Shown piece after piece: positions 6,049 through 9,395 of a stretch of 9,395 bases of DNA; position 1 is the stretch's first letter; each line of letters opens with the position of its first letter. The position numbers and the translations under genes are program-made. Source of the stretch: a bacterium ADurb.Bin374 (GTDB lineage: Bacteria > Riflebacteria > Ozemobacteria > Ozemobacterales > Ozemobacteraceae); NCBI GenBank assembly GCA_002068715.1, contig MWAR01000622.1, forward strand, positions 1-9,395, given 5' to 3'. The notes beneath the pieces are model-generated. The model was not told where the DNA came from. It worked only from the letters and a program-made list of their open reading frames with translations, and searched no databases.

Positions 6049-6507
6049 ATGGACAACGAAATCGATCTGCACGGGCTCCTGGTGGCCGAAGCCATCGACG
6101 TATTCATCGAGTATTACAACGACCGGCTGCGCGGCGGCGATTACGGCCGCATTCTCGTCATCCATGGATACGGCTCCTCCGGCGAGGGCGGGAAGATCCG
6201 GACACGGCTCCGGAGTTTCCTCGCCGGCCACGAGGAGTATCTCGCCTTCGAAAACGGCGAACATCTCAACGGCGGCAACCTCGGCAGCACCTTCGTTTTC
6301 CCCCGAAAACCCCTGCCTTCGCCGCTCGACACACTCTCGAAAGAGATCCTCGACTACTGCCGGAGCCCAAAGACGAAATCAAAAATCGCCGGCAGGTTCC
6401 GTATCGCCGGCGAAACGAAAATCCAGGCATGCCTTCAGAGCCTCGAAAAGAAAAAGCTGCTCGCCGTCACCCACAAGGGCGGCTACAAAGTATACGCTGC
6501 TATATAA
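6049..6507 (+). CDS. Smr-domain protein with C-terminal winged-helix-like segment
   Basis: A 152-residue cytoplasmic protein. Residues 4-85 match the Smr (small MutS-related) domain: start motif IDLHGL (5-10), central VIHGYG (37-42) and ending GGNLGSTFVF (75-84). Family members bind branched nucleic acids, and some act as endonucleases on DNA or RNA. After a proline-containing linker (86-95), residues 97-150 form a second helical unit ending KKKLLAVTHKGGYKVYA, which looks like a winged helix for nucleic-acid binding. Start: the frame is open back to 5947, but that extension is encoded by the repeat and promoter DNA. ATG 6049 puts DLHG near the N-terminus as in stand-alone Smr proteins. No Shine-Dalgarno is seen, in keeping with the very short predicted leader. 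Convergent with the following - strand gene. Confidence 0.85.
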   Translation: MDNEIDLHGLLVAEAIDVFIEYYNDRLRGGDYGRILVIHGYGSSGEGGKIRTRLRSFLAGHEEYLAFENGEHLNGGNLGSTFVFPRKPLPSPLDTLSKEILDYCRSPKTKSKIAGRFRIAGETKIQACLQSLEKKKLLAVTHKGGYKVYAAI

Positions 6508-6511
6508 ATAG

Positions 6512-6547
6512 ACCGGCCCCGGGCGCGACTGGCCGCCCGAGGCCGGT
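6512..6547. terminator. GC-rich hairpin between convergent genes, probable bidirectional terminator
   Basis: ACCGGCC, one mismatched C, CGGGCG, an 8-base loop, CGCCCG, one mismatched A, GGCCGGT: 13 base pairs interrupted by one mismatch. It starts five bases after the Smr stop and ends 19 bases before the stop of the - strand gene. The - strand side is followed by the U-rich CTATTTATATA, so it fits that direction better. The + side has only TTGGTTAG. Confidence 0.65.
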
Positions 6548-6566
6548 TGGTTAGAGACGTTTCAGG

Positions 6567-8606
6567 TCATTTCAGGCCGGGGACGTTGGCACGCTTCATC
6601 TTCTGCTTGAAGTTGAAGGCGGCCCACTTGAATGGCGGGGCCTTCGCGACGCCGACGTTCTCGTCGGTCAGGAACGAGATGCTCCAGGCATAAACGACGT
6701 CGGGAGTGGTCTCGCCCTCGACGTCGACGGCCACCCAGAAGGTCAGTGCCCACTGCACGGGCTGGCCGAAGATATTGCGCTTGAAACAATACCAGTCGGG
6801 CTCGACGATGCAGGCGGCTAGTGCCTTTTCGGTCGGTTTGCAGGTGGAGTTGAAGTAGTCGATGGCGGCTTTCGTCAGCTCCTCCGGTGTGCCGGGGCCG
6901 GCGAAGTCCTTGTGGTTGCCGGGCCACTGGCGTTCGGCGATCTGCTTCTCGATGGCGGCAGCATCTCCGGCCGCGGCTTCATCGACCTTCGTCGTGAGAT
7001 CGATCAGAGCGGCGTTATGCGGGTCGTAGCGCAGGCCGAGCTGGACGAGGCTTTTCAGTTCGTCGAATTTCTGCGCGCGTATGGCTTCGTCGAAGGCGCT
7101 CATCATGCCGAGATTCTGTTTCGCCTGCTCGGCTATGGCTTCCGCCGTGTCCTTGCGCAGGGCTGGAATAGTGTTAAATATTTTATCAAAATGCTTGACC
7201 TCGGCGCTCCAGTCCCAACCGGAGGGGTTTTTCCCGAGAAGCTTTTCCATGGCCGATTCGAGGGCGTCCGTGTCGGCGCCGCAGGTCTTGCCGAGATACT
7301 CGATCTTTTCCTTCACGACGGCCGATTCCGTTTTTTCGAACTTCTCTAGTTCTTCGATGAACGCCGACCAGGTGTTCGGGTGCATCTGGCCGTTTTCGAT
7401 CTTGTAGGTGGTGTTCTGGAGACGTTCCCGCTCGGTCCGGAGGGCTTCCCAGGCAGCGAGGACCGTGTCTTTTGCCTTCCCGGCCGCGGCAAAACCGGCT
7501 TCGCATGCCTTCTTCAGCCGTGCAATATCCTCCTGAAACCGCTTGAGAGCGGGATGATCAGCCTGGCCGGCGCTTTCGAACGTCTTCGCGATCTGCGCGG
7601 CCGTTCTGTCCACTTCCTCCATCAGCTCCTGGCCTGCCTTGGCGTTGCCGCGCGCGGTCGTCAACAGCATCGCTTTATGAGCCTTGAGCCAGGCTCGGTC
7701 CATGTTTTCAAGATTGTCACAGGCGGCATCACGCGGACCGAAGCAGCTCCGGTACCCGATCTTCCCGAGCTGGGAAAGGATGGCGACTAGTTTGTCGGTA
7801 TACGGCGCCAGTTCCGCGTCCGATACTTCCCAGCCGTCCTTCAGGGCGGCTGCATAATACTCCACCATCTCATGGAAAAGTTTGTGCGCCTTCTGCAGGA
7901 TCAGGACTTCCTTCAGCTCCATCTCGTCCGTGCGTGGGTCTTTTTCGTCAGCCGACAGGGTTCCGGCGGCTTTCGCCGCGTCATACTCGGAGACGAGCCC
8001 GGGAAAGGCCTTTTCGAACCCGGCGATCGCGTCCTTCATATACTCGATATTATTTGTCGACAGCCGCTTTGACGGACCGGCGTTGGCCCCGGGAACCTGA
8101 GAGGCAGGCTCGGCAGCGGCGGCCGGAGCAACCGGGGCCGCTGGTTCCGCCGCAGGTTCAGCCGGTACCGGCGTCGCCGGGGTCTGGACGGTCTCGGGAG
8201 CTGCGCCCGCGAACTCGATGCCGGCGATGTCGCTTCCCGTGATGGTGCCGTTCGCGTCCTCGCCCGTTTCCTTGTCGGTGCCGGTGAATTCGAGGTAGGC
8301 ACCCCGTCCCGCGAAGATCCAGGCGCGCTCGAGTCGCAGGGTTTTCCCGTCGTTGGTGGTCACCGTGTGAATGCGGGTGCCCTTATCCCAATCGATATTT
8401 TTGATGTCTTTGAAGGGAATCGTTGTTTTCTTGCCGCCGGCGGGCGTGTACTCGATCCGGCCGTCGGGGCTGATCGCCGTGACGTTGATGGTCTTGCCCT
8501 GGGTGGTCGTGATCGTAGCCTGAAGGTCGGCGGCCCAGGCGGCTCCGCCCAGGGCGATTGCAATGACGGTCGGTACGAAGAAGTGAAAAGGGGTTCTCAT
8601 GCTCAT
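6567..8606 (-). CDS. Large exported protein of unknown function
   Basis: I do not recognise this 679-residue protein. It begins with a Sec signal peptide (MSMRTPFHFFVPTVIAIALG, then GAAWA with cleavage near residue 25). Residues about 26-135 look like two similar beta modules; the first ends TIPFKDIKNIDW and the second GTITGSDIAGIEF. A Pro/Ala/Glu-rich linker follows at about 136-173. A long, mainly helical region covers about 185-555 and contains a few cysteines (for example RSCFGPRDAAC and KTCGAD). A compact C-terminal region (about 557-679) has the clustered cysteines STCKPTEKALAAC and EPDWYC plus many tryptophans. Paired cysteines fit oxidised disulfides outside the cytoplasm. Start: GGGAG six bases before ATG 8606 on the coding strand favours it over ATG 8627, which precedes that site. 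ATG 8600 is also possible. Probably periplasmic or surface-associated. Confidence 0.8.
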   Translation of the reverse strand: MSMRTPFHFFVPTVIAIALGGAAWAADLQATITTTQGKTINVTAISPDGRIEYTPAGGKKTTIPFKDIKNIDWDKGTRIHTVTTNDGKTLRLERAWIFAGRGAYLEFTGTDKETGEDANGTITGSDIAGIEFAGAAPETVQTPATPVPAEPAAEPAAPVAPAAAAEPASQVPGANAGPSKRLSTNNIEYMKDAIAGFEKAFPGLVSEYDAAKAAGTLSADEKDPRTDEMELKEVLILQKAHKLFHEMVEYYAAALKDGWEVSDAELAPYTDKLVAILSQLGKIGYRSCFGPRDAACDNLENMDRAWLKAHKAMLLTTARGNAKAGQELMEEVDRTAAQIAKTFESAGQADHPALKRFQEDIARLKKACEAGFAAAGKAKDTVLAAWEALRTERERLQNTTYKIENGQMHPNTWSAFIEELEKFEKTESAVVKEKIEYLGKTCGADTDALESAMEKLLGKNPSGWDWSAEVKHFDKIFNTIPALRKDTAEAIAEQAKQNLGMMSAFDEAIRAQKFDELKSLVQLGLRYDPHNAALIDLTTKVDEAAAGDAAAIEKQIAERQWPGNHKDFAGPGTPEELTKAAIDYFNSTCKPTEKALAACIVEPDWYCFKRNIFGQPVQWALTFWVAVDVEGETTPDVVYAWSISFLTDENVGVAKAPPFKWAAFNFKQKMKRANVPGLK

Positions 8607-8800
8607 TGATATCTCCCATAGTGTCATATATACTTTTATGAACTGTCGTCATGAGACGGCGTTCTCACTATACACGAAAACACCCTGTCGTGTTCGGGAA
8701 TCGATTGCCGCAGAACACTAAGGGGGGGTATCCTGAAAACAGGGTATTGGGAAGACGATGGATCACCGGATTCGAGCTGGTATGAGAGAGGTGTGACGAG
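8607..8800. other. Divergent intergenic region with possible promoters
   Basis: This 194-base gap separates two divergent genes. On the - strand, TATAGT (complement of 8667-8672) is a possible -10 for the exported-protein gene, without a good -35. On the + strand, TTGCCG (8705-8710) and TATCCT (8729-8734), 18 apart, could serve the PAS gene, but the match is weak. Confidence 0.3.
8729..8746 (+). promoter_or_regulatory. Short inverted repeat upstream of the PAS gene
   Basis: TATCCTG, loop AAAA, CAGGGTA: seven pairs including one G-T wobble, directly after a run of seven G (8722-8728). It overlaps the weak -10 candidate TATCCT, so an operator is possible. It has no T-tract and is not a terminator. 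Confidence 0.3.
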
Positions 8801-9322
8801 ATGACGGACCGGAATGTTCCAAGAAGGGTCGAGATCGATCAGCTCAGGGTGATTCTCGAGGAGAGCCCCGTCGGAGTGTCTATTCTCGATCCCGCCGGCC
8901 GCCAGATCTTCAGTAATCGGCGCCTCGCCGAACTGTTCGGGGTTTCTCACGAGGAGTTGATGGCGCGTTCCTGCACATTCTACCTGGCCGATACCGATGA
9001 CAAGCTCGCGATCAAAGAAGAGCTCGAACGCACGGGCATTCTGCGTGACAGGGAAACGGCGTTTCGCCGCCCCGACGGCCGCGTCATCTGGGTGCTTCTG
9101 AACGCTCAGTTCATCGAGGTGGTGGGTGTCCGCCAGCGGCTGAACTGGTTCTACGACTTCACCGAGATCCGTGAGGCCCGGGAAAAACTCTTGCGGACCG
9201 GCTTCCTCGCGGAAAATGCCCTCGAACTGACGAAAGCAGGCCACTGGACGATTCCGATGGATGGTTCCGGATATTATATCGCCTCAGAGCGCGCGGCGAA
9301 AATATTCGAGCGACGCTCGTAA
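8801..9322 (+). CDS. PAS-domain sensor protein, probably truncated
   Basis: A 173-residue cytoplasmic protein. One PAS domain spans about 11-128: ILEESPVGVSILDPAGRQIFSNRRLAELFG, then FRRPDGRVIWVLLNAQFIE and ending NWFYDFTEIREAREKL, the usual PAS/PAC exit and coiled linker. Residues 138-170 (NALELTKAGHWTIPMDGSG, then YYIASERAAKIF) look like the start of a second PAS domain, which then stops after only 30-odd residues in ERRS. Such proteins normally continue into further PAS domains and a kinase, cyclase or GGDEF output; none is present. The gene thus appears cut short by rearrangement, frameshift or assembly junction. AGAGAGGTG at 8784-8792, eight bases before ATG 8801, supports the start. The ligand is unknown. 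Confidence 0.75.
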   Translation: MTDRNVPRRVEIDQLRVILEESPVGVSILDPAGRQIFSNRRLAELFGVSHEELMARSCTFYLADTDDKLAIKEELERTGILRDRETAFRRPDGRVIWVLLNAQFIEVVGVRQRLNWFYDFTEIREAREKLLRTGFLAENALELTKAGHWTIPMDGSGYYIASERAAKIFERRS

Positions 9323-9395
9323 TTCGTCCTGGTGCACGAGCAGCAGGCCGATGGTGTTGGCTGCGACCGCGATGCCGCGCGCGTCGTCGCGGCGC
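9284..9395 (-). CDS. C-terminal end of a TPR protein (partial, enters from right edge)
   Basis: Reading the - strand from 9394 to the stop at 9286-9284 gives 36 residues: RRDDARGIAVAANTIGLLLV, then HQDELRASLEYFRRAL. The second part fits a tetratricopeptide repeat (A-N-x-I-G-x-L-L, x-D-x-x-x-A-L-x-Y-F-x-x-A-L), and third codon positions are mostly G or C. It overlaps the last 39 bases of the PAS frame on the other strand. It is too short for certainty; chance coding in GC-rich DNA remains possible. Confidence 0.5.
   Translation of the reverse strand, partial: RRDDARGIAVAANTIGLLLVHQDELRASLEYFRRAL

Noticed and set aside
7170..7196. Second AT-rich patch, in the exported-protein gene, as a possible insertion
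   Set aside because: It is short and coincides with Lys/Phe/Asn/Ile residues in an otherwise continuous helical segment. No length anomaly can be shown without homologues.

Overview
The window is GC-rich (roughly 60%) DNA. It carries eight largely intact genes and one partial reading frame at the right edge. The gene content (periplasmic-type small heat-shock protein, secreted proteins with Sec signal peptides, PAS sensor, RecQ) suggests an environmental Gram-negative bacterium. Nothing seen allows a safe phylum call. There is no rRNA, tRNA, CRISPR array or insertion sequence.

Left part (1-3565, all + strand): an exported Hsp20/alpha-crystallin protein ends in a clear intrinsic terminator. 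Next comes a HAD phosphatase of the phosphoglycolate phosphatase type, whose start codon sits almost on top of an extended -10 promoter. A full-length RecQ helicase (helicase core, zinc/winged-helix RQC, HRDC) follows, with an unusual AT-rich 20-residue expansion inside its zinc-binding module.

Centre (3566-5598, + strand): the most informative regulatory unit. A promoter (3677-3705) is followed by a sequence matching the crcB-motif fluoride riboswitch (3718-3768). The 3' strand of its pseudoknot is reused as the 5' arm of an intrinsic terminator (3761-3808). This is the layout of an ON switch. It precedes a GTG-started CPA2/SLC9B-like cation:proton antiporter and, 57 bases later, a single-domain EamA membrane protein. 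The two genes probably form a fluoride-induced operon.

Centre-right (5599-6566): a tiny DUF3006-like gene (- strand) diverges from a gene for an Smr domain fused to a C-terminal winged-helix-like segment. Between them lies a cluster of degenerate 25-30 base repeats, three direct and one inverted. A strong GC-rich hairpin sits between the convergent Smr gene and the next - strand gene.

Right part (6567-9395): a 679-residue exported protein of unknown function (- strand) and, divergently, a PAS-domain protein that stops early inside what looks like a second PAS domain. The last 110 bases read well on the - strand as the C-terminal end of a TPR protein overlapping the PAS 3' end. This suggests a rearrangement or assembly junction near 9300.
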